A DNA stretch of 64,000 bases, taken from NCBI GenBank assembly GCA_019155185.1, contig CM032809.1, positions 5,141,621 to 5,205,620 on the forward strand. Direction: 5' to 3'. A program made the position numbers and the translations under genes. Shown piece after piece: positions 38,091 through 51,452 of the stretch. The notes beneath the pieces are model-generated. The model was not told the origin of the DNA and did no database searches. It saw nothing but the letters and a program-made list of their open reading frames with translations. The DNA comes from Beaufortia kweichowensis. Taxonomy: Eukaryota > Chordata > Actinopteri > Cypriniformes > Gastromyzontidae. The stretch's first letter is position 1. Each line of letters opens with the position of its first letter.

Positions 38091-39457
38091 CTTAGGAAGA
38101 ACAGGTGACAGGATTAACAAATGAGGAACAGAATAGTAGGCATATCCAAATGCCACTTTTTTCCTGGCAGGCAGAATATACGTTATGGTAAATTAGCAAA
38201 ATTGTCATTTACATAGCAAGTACTATATCAACATTAATGGAATAATAAATAAGAAAACTTTAATATATATATAACAGTACCTACTATTTGCATGTACCCT
38301 TTGGCTTGATTGATGTAAAAACCAAAAAGGCAGAGAGTGAAAAAAGACAACAAAAAAATGAAGATTACAAATCGATTGTGTTTAGACTCAACTACTATTA
38401 CAAACGGATTCCATTACCAAGAGGAAATGGATATATTGATTTGGACCAATGCTCTCCTCTTTATGTTTTTTTCATTTTCAAAATAATGAGTGACTTTTTG
38501 GGTTGAAGGAGCTTCTTTCATGCCCTGAGGAGCAAGTTGACTGAGCACCGTCCATAGCCATCCTCACAAACAAAAACAACACTTTCCTTCTCAGTTAATG
38601 TAAGCCATTCATCAGTGCCTTGCCTTGTGTCACTATCAAATACTCCCAAACCGATAAGATGGCGTGCAGTTGATTGTTATCACTATAGTACTGTTACCTT
38701 AAATGATGTTTCTGTAATTGCTATCTTGGAATAAACTAGCAGGACTCTGTAGACCGATATGAGTAGTAAAACTTTATGGCCTTAGAATGAAAAGTAGTTG
38801 CGCTGGAAAACGTGTCATTTTGCAATATATAAAACTCACAGCTGCACAATCCAATAAGCTGGTACGAAGGTTAATATGACTCTGGTGGTATCCAGTCATG
38901 GCAAAATCCTCATAATAATGTCACACACGCACAGAATGTGTACAGTGTGCATCTACATTTCTCTGTGTTACCACAATAATTGACCAGTTTATTCAAATAC
39001 ATGCCAGCACAATCTAAAATGTTTTAAATTAACTTGAGCTATTCCACCTTCCCACAGTATTTTTATTTGTGCACACATTTGTCTTTTCTGAGACACTTCC
39101 TGTTTGAGGTGGACAGAACCCTGGGCCATACAGTATGTGTTTCTATCTTTCTATCAGTATGTTGCTTTGGTTAAGGAAAGATACCTAAACCTTGGATGTT
39201 TTTTATTTTGTTTTTGAGTCCTATGTGGCTGCTTTATAGGAGGCATTTTTATAAAGAAGAAAGTCTATTTCTGAAGGGATCTCTGCTTTCATTGTGGCCT
39301 GTGCAGGAATGAGAATTTGTTTGTGGAAATCCTCAATACACTTTCTTTCAGATTCTTCATGGCTTCTGATCTCTTTTGGCTTGTAAGAGATCCATGGCAA
39401 CCTCCATCATTGGGAAAACATGGAGACGTGGCAGTGACATCTTGACCCTGCAGAGGA

Positions 39458-39479
39458 GGCTGTGTCATGTGGTGCTGAA
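39458..39479 (-). promoter_or_regulatory. candidate RE1/NRSE (REST) half-site pair upstream of csmd
   Basis: The minus strand reads TTCAGCACC exactly as the left RE1 half-site, then a 3-nt spacer and TGACACAGCC, which matches the right half at 7 of 10 positions. The spacing is one more than canonical. It lies 2.4 kb upstream of the csmd start. REST repression of a neuronal gene would make sense, but the right half is imperfect. Confidence 0.3.
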
Positions 39480-40023
39480 TCTTTAACAAGACCTTGTCCA
39501 GAGACCTCAAACTCCTGAAAAAGTGAATTATGCATTAATTCAAACTGCAGGTGAATGGCGATTGCAACTGGAAAAATATTTACAATGTAAAATAAGATTC
39601 TAGTGGAAATAGGCAGAAGAATGCACAGAAGTGTTTTTGAAGTAAACAATCTCTCTATTAACCAAACATTTTAAACCTTTTATTGTTTCTTTGCATTTCG
39701 TTCCTGTAAATGGGGCATATGTTTTTGCCAGGTATAAATATTTCATGAGATTCTTATTGTTACTGTGCTATGTGGAGTCTACACGCAAAACAAAAGGCAA
39801 TTGCTGCGTGGTCTACTTGAAATAAATGGTGTTGGTGTTTCATGAACCACTGGGGACAGATGGCTTATCCATTAGCATGGGCTGACATGGCTAGATTTTA
39901 CATATACGGTAATTCATACAGTATTGAAGCACAGTCTATATTTCTCATTTATTTTCAAAACTTTCTCCCATCATAAATCTTCTATATCATTTATTAGTTT
40001 ACAAAAAGAATTAGTTTTCTTGT

Positions 40024-40245
40024 ATGTACACACTAAAAAAGGATGTGTTATTTTTTAACAAATTTTTTGTGTTATGCTGTTTAACACATAATGTGTCATT
40101 TTGTGTTAAATACATAAAAGGGACAACACATGTTGAGTTGAAAGTAACACATGTTGAGTTGAAAGTAACACAAAATGTGTTGTTTTTAAATTAACACAAA
40201 GATGTGTCTAGTTAGGGACAACACATCTGTGTGTAGTTTTTATGA
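40024..40245. mobile_element. AACACA-rich MITE copy
   Basis: Multiple alternating tgtgtta and taacaca blocks from cactaaaaaaggatgtgtta onward are typical of a short teleost repeat built from the ACACATNTTGTGT motif. Inside is an exact 21-nt tandem duplication, 40125-40145 and 40146-40166. Confidence 0.7.
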
Positions 40246-41225
40246 TATGACAGCTGACAACAATAGAATATAAATACAATGAATAAAAAAATGAGATTTT
40301 TGCAGATATGTTACGATTATTTGTTCTCTACATTTTCAATGTAGTCAAATAATTTTTATAGAGTTTTTTTGGTGTACCAACTTCCATTTTTTTCCATCTG
40401 TCATTTAATGCTAATGTTGTTTTATTTCAACAGAAAACAACAACAAGTACAACAACAAGCTATAAACGATTACAGTGATGTTACGAAAGACTTACATGCT
40501 GCGTAAGACTGCATACCAGCGTAAAACCAGCCTGTTAATGGTCATCCGCAAACACATGCGCTTTTTCAGGTAAATGCGGCCAAATGGCGAATGCAGAGCG
40601 CTTGGTCGAGACTGTGCTGTGGCGTATTGGTATGAATCCACACCACCCTGGGAAATTACCCTAATGCGCTTTTTCCCATCATTAAAGTCTTACTACATTT
40701 TACTTCCAAAATACATAACAATATTTATATGATTCGTGATAGCAATCTTCTTGTCTGTATCTTGATGCTGCCCAATTTGTATCTTAAATGAAAGTTAAAT
40801 GAATTGAATGGTGCAGCCTAATGCGTTTCCAACGTAAACAAAAGTGCTCAAATGGGTGGAATTAATTATGTCATCTGAACGAGTCTCAGAAAAAAAATTG
40901 TTGGGACACTTTTCCATGCAAAAATAACAGGTCACATTATAAGTCCATCAATGGCGTTAAATAAATAAAAAATAACAAGAACAGAAATAAATAATAATAA
41001 AAAAAAATAAAAGATAGGTACTTAAGTTTCCCAAAGGAAATACAAGCTAGAGAATAGGCACTTTAAAGACTGAAAGAAGTAAATAAAAAGCACAGTATTA
41101 ATAAAGGTAATGTATACAATATTACTGCGCATTTGAGGAAATATGGAATAGACTATTACTTTTTACATTTTTACATTCATATTCTGTTATCCAAATGCTT
41201 GTGTTATTGACTCACCTGTCACAAG

Positions 41226-41248
41226 GTGTGTGTATGTTGGTGTGTGCG

Positions 41249-41290
<42 letters not shown>
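41226..41290. repeat. compound (GT)n(GA)n microsatellite upstream of csmd
   Basis: Degenerate GT repeats run into about 36 bp of GA and end at the GC-rich csmd leader. Length variation here could be close enough to the promoter to matter, but that is inference. Confidence 0.9.
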
Positions 41291-41291
<1 letters not shown>

Positions 41292-41294
<3 letters not shown>

Positions 41295-41860
41295 TGTAGG
41301 CTCGCGCTGCAGTCTGGCTCTTCATTTCCTTTGGTAAAGTCTTGAAAAGTAAACCCAAGGGTACTCGGCGGTGGAAACCCCTTTAACGATTATTTTCACG
41401 CCTGGAAATTATTCAGACAGCGATGAAGGCTGCTGTAAACTTCCGTGAGTGGGCGGTGTCAACTTCTGCATCCTAACGGTCTTTTCACATTTACAGCGCC
41501 GTGAGTCACTGGAAGCAAGAGAGGAACGTGGATGTTCCGCGCGCTTGTTAACGGGAAATCAAACTTAAATCCGCGCACGTGGGAGTCTACAGGCGTTTGC
41601 TGCGTTTTCCGTTTCAATATCGTATCGATGACCGGACTGTGAGCTGTGAGCTGTGAATACATCAAATAGAGTTCCATTATCAGCTTGTTTTGGTGAGAAA
41701 GCGTCTCAGAATCGGCTCACCCCGCGGCTCGCTTGAGATGGTTCAGTCCAGCTGCGAGAGTCCAGTCTCGATGCACTGGGATTTTTCTCAGCGCCGACAC
41801 CAAGTGAATCTTCCTTTTAAAACCATCTGATAACCGTGCCTGCCAAAAAAAAATCCCACC
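41292..41860 (+). promoter_or_regulatory. csmd leader and putative promoter region
   Basis: This stretch is visibly richer in GC and CpG than its surroundings and leads directly into the csmd start codon. It contains a GC-box core (GGGCGG, 41451-41456), a perfect E-box (CACGTG, 41576-41581), a short tandem gagctgt repeat near 41641 and CpG-containing strings such as cccgcggctcgc near 41720. I see no convincing TATA box at a defined distance from a start site, so the transcription start cannot be placed. A GT/GA microsatellite abuts it upstream. The promoter role is inferred from position and composition. Confidence 0.55.
41738..41830 (+). other. upstream ORF in the csmd leader, in frame with the main start, ending in tandem stops
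   Basis: ATG at 41738 opens a 30-codon frame that ends with TGA at 41828 followed immediately by TAA at 41831. It is in the same frame as ATG 41861, which lies 30 nt after the second stop. If the mRNA starts upstream of 41738, ribosomes would meet this short ORF first, which usually lowers translation of the main frame. The peptide has no recognisable domain. A further ATG inside it (41771) is in the same frame. Whether it is in the mature leader depends on the unknown transcription start. Confidence 0.5.
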
Positions 41861-42044
41861 ATGAGCGCCTCTTTGAATTCTGACAGGACGGGACTCGTGA
41901 GGACAGAGTGCAGATGTACATATAACGGGACGAGGAGACTGGATGGAATTAGGATTTTTGCGCTAATGAAGGTGGGAGTACAGGCGCATCATTGGAGCGG
42001 GGTGCTGTTCTTGTATATGGGGCTGTTGGCTGCATCGGCTAAGG
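41861..42044 (+). CDS. csmd2: csmd (probably csmd2) coding exon 1: N-terminal extension and signal peptide
   Basis: First coding exon of a CUB and Sushi multiple domains protein, a giant single-pass membrane protein of neurons linked to complement control and synapse development. The start is ATG 41861 in a good context (cccaccATGa), with in-frame stops at 41828 and 41831, so the frame cannot extend further up. It encodes 61 codons plus one base. Residues 1-35 are a polar extension. Residues 36-61 begin with a second Met and continue into a hydrophobic stretch (GVLFLYMGLLAASAK), a typical signal peptide. The donor is AAGG|GTGAGT (GT at 42045), phase 1. Joined to exon 2 it reads ...ASAKA-QNC, which suggests signal peptidase cleavage after A-K-A. 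The extension recalls that of CSMD3, but exon 2 favours CSMD2. The gene assignment rests mainly on exon 2; paralog choice is from remembered comparison. Confidence 0.85.
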
Positions 42045-42285
42045 GTGAGTTTCCCGTCATGATGCATGTGCACTGAGCGGTGGTCCCTGTTACCATACAT
42101 GACATCCTCATGTCTTACTTGAGATCATGCAACCCTTTCCACAAGACATGTGTATGGACTGCTGTCTTTGTCAATAATTTCATGCCAGTATGCGATTTCA
42201 TGTTGGGTCATGCGTTTCATTATGGGTCCGCGTCTAACAGGCTTTAGAAACAGTAGATTAGAGAACCGTACCGGTCAAATAACAT

Positions 42286-42319
42286 TGAGTAGTCAAGTAG
42301 ACTGAGTAGTCAAGTAGAC
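42286..42319. repeat. 17-nt exact tandem duplication in csmd intron 1
   Basis: The unit tgagtagtcaagtagac occurs twice in direct succession without mismatch, about 240 nt after the exon 1 donor. Confidence 0.95.
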
Positions 42320-45300
42320 TGCATCATTTATAAGGACGTGATATCCCTATGTAAACAAGCCTTGTGTACTTTAAACGACGAATTTGTTGGTACTGGTGTT
42401 GTTTCTTGCCCGCTTTGGTCTGCCCCATGGAATCATAATGTGTTTTATGCTTTGGGTACCATGCACCTCAGAGCAAGACGTTGGGATTTGGTAGGTGGGC
42501 AGGCAAAAACATGCCACTTTAGTTTAGAGTCAGGCAAAATAGGTTAGTGAAATGAGAATTAGCATGTTGATGAAGCCTTTATAAAAATATATGTTTGTGT
42601 GTATGTGTATGCGTGTGTGGGTTTGGCGCAAAATTTCGTGAGTGTGGGAGCCAAGAGTGAATGAGTGAGTTTGGGAGGAAGGGGGCGTATGTGAAAGCGG
42701 AGGCTGGTGGGTTGGTTAATGCCGACAGAACAGGTCTTCTTTTCATTTTGAAAAAAATGATATATTTCTATCAAATAAATGAGTAACATTCATTCAACTA
42801 GTCATTATCTATGGATCATTATTTGTGGGATGAATTAAAATAGCAGCATTCAACACAAAGACTGTTCATTTATCCATCCGTCATCAGCCTTGAAGCAATG
42901 CTCTGACAGAAGACTATTTTAAAGTCTTTATTTAGCTAATAAAAAGTGTCATATAGTACAATAAAGGTAATTAAAGTTTCCGAGTTAAAGTTTTAATTAA
43001 GATTTTCAGACAGCAATGTTTGGATTTTCAAAGAATGATTTGCAGTTTAAACAAATTTGGAATCGTTGTAATTTTGGTTGTAATTGCAATATTCATTTGT
43101 GCAGTGTTTGTACCATTTTACAAAAAAACTTGGCCTAAATTTAAGCATTACAACAATAAGGACTTTTGGAGAGTTCGCTCTTGCTGCTGAGTTTCACCAG
43201 TTGTTTTTCTCAGTAGTGAGTTATTGCTAGTTTACGCAGGATTTTATCAGACGATAAACGAACCCAAAAAGCCCGTTAACATTTTTTATGCTTATACATA
43301 ATAAGGTGACTGATGCTGCTCGGTAGTATCAAGAACATGAGTCCGGAAAACGTTTGCAAAGACGTCAGGCAGTATCCTGCTTTTTCCATTGAGCGGCACC
43401 AAAGCTTCAGAATAGCTCCGTTGGAGAAGCGCACTCGGGTCTCTCGTGCTTCATTAATAATCCGAGTATATCTTGGAAACCTTTTAGAGTTTTCGTTTTA
43501 GCGCATAAGCTATGATTGCTGTAATATAATGGGCCTTTTTTCTAGCTCGGAGGAAATGTAAATTTAATGCCCGTTCAGCTTCTCGGCCACGACCGAGCTC
43601 ACGATACAGGCAATGTGGTCCGTGGATCAATCCGATTGAATTATACATTACAATGCACAAAATGTTCTTACTTTCTCACTGCGCTTTTACACCAAATAGT
43701 TTTAACGTTCATAATAATTATAGGCAAAAAAATATAGCTCTGAACAGATGAAAACAAAACATATATCATGAAAAATCTGTAGGAATAGTAAGAAGAGTAT
43801 TGGTATTGCGTGAATCCTCTCTTCGACTGTGAAAGAATGCTAATCGTTTCGCTGATCATATTCTGTTGCTCAACCTCTTGCGTTCAGAAGCACTCGAGAT
43901 GAAAGAGTTTTCGTATTCTAGCCAAACAATACGAGGCATAGGAATTTGAGGATGGCTCAAAACCATTTTCCTTGCGCATAATCATTGATAGCTAATGGCA
44001 TTTGACTTTATAAAACGGCAAAAGTCGCGAAACCAATGTATTCCTATGATGCAACTTGGTGCAAGGCTCTATTTTACACAAGAGTCTGAAAGCATGCAGA
44101 GAATTCTTTTCATCATGTTGGTGGGAGGTTGGCACATGGATTCAGTTTTGGACAGTCCCTTGGGTTTTTTTAAATATGTAATTTCTTAACGTTTGTGCTC
44201 TCTGTAATCAAATTTAATTGGATCACTTAAAAGCAGTATTTTCCATGTTTGTACTATACTGAAGCTGTGTTTACTAGAGGATGCCATTTTAGCTTTTTTG
44301 TATCTTATTAAGCCAATGTCCAGTGCAATAAATGAGCATGTTATGAATGTGCATCACAACGCTTGTAGAATGGGGATAAAGAATCACTGAGAGCAATGTG
44401 TGACTTCCCCCCTCAGTTTTGTGACACTTCAGGACCACAGACAGCTCCCTGCGCACCCTCCGTTTGTTGCCTGTTGTCCACCAGATTATATCACAGGTTC
44501 CCTTCACAAACTGCTTTATCAAACAATAGCTTTTTATACATATTGCGCTTCACAAAGAGAATTACCGAACACAGTTAAATGTTTAGTAGCTTTAACCGTC
44601 TTACAATTTGCTTTTATTGTTAGAGTCGCAATCTCAAGCAGCAGCCAAATTAGCACCAAGGACAGCTCCCACCAGTGTCAGGGAAAAAAACCTTCACACA
44701 ATACACGCTCATTGTGGCATTTCTACTTCCTTCCCTCTTTTTACAAACACAATTTCATCTTTCCTTCATCCTACCTATTTCTTTTCTAACATGATTCTTT
44801 TCAAAGTACACATGATAGTGTGTTAAAAGAAAATGAACACCTGCCAATCTGTTTGCTCAGATGTTAAAGGTAAATAAAACTGAACAGGGTTGTTGTTTGC
44901 CTGCAAGTCCCAGTGGGTTGGGGGATGCGTTTGGCAGGTAAAGAGAAAGAGTTTACACAGTGACACCTGTAGTTGTTCCTATGTTTCTCTCTTAATATGA
45001 TTTGAGCAAATTTACAAGTATGGTAATACAACTTTTAGATAGAAGCTCGATGTACTAGACTTACTGTACTTACTTTTTGCAATTGGTCTTTTTTATAGTA
45101 TAATACAATATAAAAACTGGTCTTTAAGTCTTTTCTGTTGCAAGTATATTGACAATATGAACACACATCCTGTCAGGGACATGCTCACTGATCCTCACAA
45201 ACTAATATATTTTGTAAAAATGTAATTGTGATCATTATTAAGGGTAAGAGGTTTTTCAGTAAGCTATTCATCAGTAAGCTATTTTGTTATTTATTTATTT

Positions 45301-48149
45301 TAATTAATGAAGTTAAAAGATAAATACTGATGTACATGGCATTTACATTTACAGAGACAGGACACCAGACATAAAATACATTTTGTTTATAAAAAGTTAG
45401 CAATCTTAAGCTTAAGCTGCCAGGTGTCTCTTTTTATTAGTTTACTTTATATACAGTGACTCAAGATCAAGAATTACTTACACAAAAATAATATTATAGT
45501 ATGTTATATTTGCTTTCAATGTTTTAGAGTGGACCCTCTGTGAAAGTTTTAGGAAAGCCTGTTTCAAGCTCAAGATGGCTAGGGTTCTGTTCTGATAGCA
45601 CTGTGATAGCAGTTTTCTGCTGAGACAGACTCTCATTGTGGGAATATAAATGTGTGGGTCTCTTCCTGTCATCCAGCGGTCACTATCAGTTGTAGATTGA
45701 CAACAGAGATTTCTCTTGCCTTGCTTCCTGTCACTCCTAAGTCTTCTTAAGAAAGTTGATGTAGTGTGTTCTTATCTTTGATCTACTGTGATTAGATTAC
45801 ACAGTTAATCCATTCGTGTCTCCTCCAGCTGAGCCTTGATTGTTTCTCCTTTCTCCCTATTCATTTCTCTGTCTCCTTCTCTCAATGCTTTTTATGCTTT
45901 TTTGCCCTTCATTCCTCTGTCCCTCTCTGGCATGACACATCACAATCAAAACACTGCAACTGATTTTATTTGGCAGAGCTCTGCTGAGGGGTGCCATTAG
46001 TTACCGCAGACTACCTTACTGATACAAGCCAGCTTCAATAAATGTGGTTATCCACATACAGAATAAAATGTTTTCCCTGTTTTTTAATGCACGCAATCAA
46101 ACAACGAGTTAAGCAGATCGATGCCAAAACATAAGCAGGGACAAAGTCACCCAGAGAGATCAGAAGAGCGAAAGTCAGAGGTGGGTGTTTAGAAACAAAG
46201 AGGGCTGAGTGATGCGGACAGCCTTCAGGTCGCAGCATGCTAGGCCGCTACAGCCTGTTATCCGCTCTAATCCATGTCAGTCCTGCGCCACTGTCGCAGC
46301 AAACACACCTGTCAGCCTGCACTTGTTCCATGTCCAGGAGGAGTGAAACCTGGGATAGGCAAAAACAATGTGTTTTGGATAAAATCTTTGTATCTTTTTG
46401 GTTAAAAGGGTCTGTCATTAACTTTCCATATCTATAATTGATTTGTAAAATAAATGCGGAGCAAAAAGATTAGGTTATCTATGTTTATATCTATTTATTT
46501 AGTCAGTTGGCTTATGCAAAAAAAAATCCAGAAAAAATGAATTTTTTAGCTAAAGCACCTAGCCATAGCACATTTAGGAAGTGATGTCATCATGCGGAGT
46601 ATGTAGGTATTTACTTAGTGTGTTTGAAGTTTAAGGGACTAATGGAACACATAATTAAACAATGCTTGAGTCATTACCGTATCCCATGCAAGCCAATCAA
46701 TAGCATTCTGTAGATGATAATTTTAATTCTTGATTACCTTAATTATTCTGTAACTAAGGCAGCATCGATTCAGTGACACATGGATGGCAACCAAAGTAAG
46801 GTTGGAAGTTAAGCAGTATGAGTAGAAAGCAATGTTAGAAAGGATACAAATAAATCAAATGAACTAGACCGATCAATAGTGCAATTATTAGGTCTGTCAG
46901 TGTATAATTGTAATCAAAACAAACACAATAAATCATGCACATCAATATTTGCAAAGAAAAGAGTCTGAATGAGTATCGTTTAAAGATGTTACAGTCTGTA
47001 TTGAATAGACATTTAAAAGAATTAAGAAGTCTGTATATTGTTTTATTGACTTCGAGTGAACTGAATTTTTAAATGTTTTCTTATGCATTCCAACATACAT
47101 TTGGGGTTTGGTTATAGTCAGTGATTTTGGTCCCCTGTCATAATCTTTTGGTCTCAGGAAAGCATTAAAGCGAGAAGAAGGGCCGACAAGGAGTCGTTAA
47201 TTAAAAGTCTATCCTCCGTCTCACTCATGTCTCCCCCCGTTGGCATGGGGACACCTACATACTGCCTCATTCTGAGCACACAATAAACAAACAGAGCTGC
47301 ATTCATTCTCGCTCACCCCTTATTCAAAGCCAGAATAAGGAAAACTGGAGGGTTATTTAAAGAGAATCCAATCTAGCGTGTTTGCAAACACAACTTCAAT
47401 TCTGGTGAGAAGGAATGCAGTGCTTAGCTATGCAGTTTTAAATCCCAAAAAAGAAACAGCATGAGTAATTCGGTAATTCCTCGGTGGTTGGGTCTTCAGT
47501 CGTTTTCTGCGAGCTCTGAAATGCAAGAAAGAGGAAGAAGAGAGATTAAGAGCACAAAGCTACGATGGCTGGAGCCAGTTTCATTGAAGACCCATGTTAT
47601 ATCAGAACACTGGGCCATTGTGGCTCTGCAATGGGCCTGAAAGTGCACTAAATTCTGCTTGAAACACACTCCCTGTGTACTCTGTGCTCTGTCAGGGACA
47701 TTTCTTTCTGAAACGCTGAGCTATTGAGGCCAACCAGCCCATATTTAACCGTTTCTTGTTTATCTCTAACGTATAATATTTATGATGTAATGAATATTAT
47801 AGTTAACTGAACATGACTGACACAATTTTCAGTTCCAGACTAAATTAAAAACATTAGCCTCTTGCAAACACAACAGCATAAATGCATATTTAATGCATAT
47901 TTAATTTGAGCTTAATACAAAGGTGTCTGAGCTAATGGCCGTCATAATGAAAGACGTGTAGAAAAGGTGTTACATGCAATCAGGCAGGTGTGTTTTTTTA
48001 AATGTTCAATGAATGCAATAATCCTTTTGAGCTCTCTGATTTGATTTGTTTAATTTTACAATTAAATGTATTGCATAAGGTTTTAGTGGATTTTTGTGTT
48101 CATAGTTGTTTGTCAGTAATGATAAAATATATTGAAAACATCATAGAAC

Positions 48150-48460
48150 TAAATCCTTCACGCACCTGGATGTGCCACACTGATGCCAGCTGCGTTGATT
48201 GTTGTGCGGACTCCGTCTGTTGGCCCCATTTGCTTCTTGGCCCGCGGAAAACAGCAGCGATGCCGCCTCGCTCGAGCAGAGCCAATCTTCTCCTCTTTCC
48301 ACTGCATTTGCCTTGCTATTAATGCTCTTCACAATCACCTCACACAAACATTAGGGTAATGTATGGATTTACCCAGAAAGCTGAGGTCGCCCGTTTCCAT
48401 TGTAATGGCGGCCATTCTTCGGTTAATGCAGATATGATGGAGTTTGGAGCTAAATGCCCT
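48150..48460. other. GC-balanced block in csmd intron 1, candidate regulatory element
   Basis: It contains cgcacctggatgtgccacac and gccgcctcgctcgagcagag, then tgcatttgccttgctattaatgc. Several frames are open on both strands, which fits unusual composition more than coding. I see no exon-like splice pair. Confidence 0.25.
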
Positions 48461-49109
48461 GACACTTTAGAATGTATATGTTGTACACAGAGAGATTTGT
48501 GGCACAGAAAAGGTTGTTTTCCCTCCTGTGTTGGCAAATTTGAATTCCCCATTCACATCTGCCTCGTTGCTTTGGTATAAGTGAACTTAGGCCCTAATGG
48601 CATTTTCCACTGGTCTTTGAAAAAGGGAAATATGATCGATTTGAAGTGCTTTTGAAAACTGGTGAGTCAGATCCATTTGTCTCTTAGGTGCCCAATTTAC
48701 AGCAGAGCTATGGCAGACATGCTTAAAGGAAAGCATTTCAAAAGATTGCAAAATTGTCTGCTATATGCCTTGCAAAGCATCAGCCTTTTAAACTCGGTCA
48801 GAAGTTATGAGAGATAATGTGATTGATAGAGACTGTGTTGCCAAGTAAGACATGATTGGGTAAAAACCCATAAAGCGGACTGTATCTGGCCGTGCCACAG
48901 GTTTTTGTTTTGTAACTTTTGTAAAAATCTGAAATGTTCTCATAATTTAATAACAGTGAGTTGTTGAAAAGTTTCTAGATTATGTCACATGCACATTCAT
49001 GACATAACTGTGTCGTATTTGCATTCTGCCTTGTGTTGTACTTTACATCCGTTTTGTTATTTCTCTCTGTGTTTCCATATTGTATTTTAATACAGTGGAA
49101 TGACCAATA

Positions 49110-49260
49110 AATCAAATATGTCAAATATTTATTTTTTTGATCTTAGACCTTTCCATCAATATAGTTTGTCATGATTAGATTAGAATTCAACTTTAAAATA
49201 TTAAAGTGAATAGGAAAAAATCATAGGTGTTTCTCCTGAGGAACTAATCATTAAGGCAAT
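49110..49260 (+). repeat. unnamed AT-rich dispersed repeat, copy 5
   Basis: It contains atgtcaaatatttattttt, cttagacctttccatcaata, tagtttgtcatgattagatt, attaaagtgaatagg and tttctcctgaggaac. It lies within csmd intron 1. Confidence 0.75.
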
Positions 49261-51353
49261 TAATAAGCAATAAAAAACAGAATCAGAACCAAAATGTGTT
49301 AAATTACTTCGAATTCCCAACTCTAATTTATAGTACCAGTTTCAATAGTGCACATCTAATAGCTAGACTGGATCATTGAACAGAAACAGGATGAACTGAG
49401 TAAAAAACACAGTGACTAAGAGAAACAGAAGAGGCAAAAAAAGACAATAAATGCAAATGAGTATAAAACATGTTCAGTCTATTGATTCATTGAGCAATCC
49501 AAGGCAGATAACAGAGACAGAAATGAAACGTATGCTATTGGCAAACAATGTCATGCAAGGATGTACACCCAATCTAGCATAATGTCTAAGACTTTGTGTC
49601 ACATATTACAAGCTTTTCAGTATAATCAACAAAACCAGAATTTTCAGCCAATAACACAGACTGGTGTTATCTTACAATGAATGTCACGCTGCTGACTGTT
49701 TTCTAGTGAAATAGGTGAAGAGCGTACAGACTGGCTGCTCATACTGAATCCCCCCACCCCGTCTCACTATCCTCCCTCTTAAGATCTCTGATTGTGGCCA
49801 CTCTGAAGGATTGCTGTCCTGCCGAAGTACGGCACGGCAGCAATCGATTTATCAAAGTGTCATGCCGAGCGCTGCAGCCCCGTAGCAGCAAAACAACAGC
49901 GGAGGCAAAACAAACATTGGTTGGCTCTGGAGGTGGTCTCTGCAGTTGCTCTAAACAAGGTCAAAGCTCTCGGTTTGCACTTCACTTCACCAATATGCTC
50001 AGAAAACACTAAGCAGATGCAGAAAGACTAGAGCGGTATGGATCACAAGCTTGGGGAGCTCAGGGTTTAGAGTATAGAAAACAATACAAGGATTTTTACA
50101 TCACATTACACAAACAAAAAGCATACAAAAGCAGTATATTCTTTCAGAAGATTGCAGCTGACTTGTGTTTAAATTGCATTTTATTGTTTATTATGTTCCT
50201 GAAGAGAACAGTCAACAGAGATATTTCAAAAACAGCGGCTAGGAATTCATATTTTTTAGCTTCAATTTTTGAAGCATGCTGTTATTTGTCTTAAATTATA
50301 TGTTTTGTCAGCAAGTTATTGATTTTTGTTTTGGTCTTTCCAGTTTAACAATACAATTAAATAGTAGGGTTTATTATGTATAATGTGTATGTCAGAATGC
50401 TTTTTATTTACTGCAATCCTAAAATGTAATGTAATAATTATGGTCTTTCAAGTTATTGTAGGTTTTGCCTGTGTATGAATCAAAGCGTTTATGAACAAAT
50501 TACTATGGAGCTTTTTGCTCTTTTGAGATTTATGCACCTGCATTACCGCAGGTCACCCTTAATTCATTAATTCATTTCAACATGCATTTGTGAATCTATA
50601 CTCCACGCTTTTGTGCTGAATACATTTCATTAAGAAGTAGATTTCTATTTAGTTTAGTATATTCAAAAACTGAATTTCCTTCAACGCATTTGAAAAGTGA
50701 GAAACTTGTTTCTAAGATCTAGCGATTGATTTAAACCAGCACACAAAGATGCAGTGAATTTATTTACTGATAATGGAACTGAAGACGATCAAAAGTGCAC
50801 TTCAAACCACCAAATAGCCTGATTGCACAGTATCTGAGGATGTGTGAAATAATGTTGTAAGGCAATCACTGTTACTTGGCCTTTCTTCTGTATTGACTTG
50901 TGTAACTTTTTCCAGTCAGTTTGATATGTGAACAGTTTCATTTATCTATCAATCTATCAATCTCTTGTAATGGGAAACACATTGAATATTGGTACTGCCT
51001 ATGGTTGAGACTATTAGCCTCCTACTTATTGCTGTTTGCATCTGCATTTTTTATGTTTTTCTGTGATAAAGGTTTCTAATGAAGGAATCATGGGGCTTTA
51101 TTGATCAGGATGTCCTATGGTAATTAGACAATGTATTTTCTCGGCATTCACAACACCTTGCTGCAGGCGAAACAACACTGTCTTCTGTGTAAAACAGTGT
51201 AATGCTGATTAGATGACTAAGAAAGGGCAAATTTATCTTACTGTATAATCTCATCTCTCTCATGTCTCTCAGGAATGATCATGACTTTATGACTTTAGGC
51301 TGAGAAGAACACTGAAAGAATAATTGCAGCTTACTTAAGGACTAGTTCACCTA

Positions 51354-51377
51354 AATAATAATAATAATAATGATAAC

Positions 51378-51448
<71 letters not shown>

Positions 51449-51452
51449 TAAC

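Noticed and set aside
44400..44789. 129-codon open frame in csmd intron 1
   Set aside because: No domain, Ser/Leu/Phe-rich from pyrimidine-rich DNA; a second frame is open over the same stretch.
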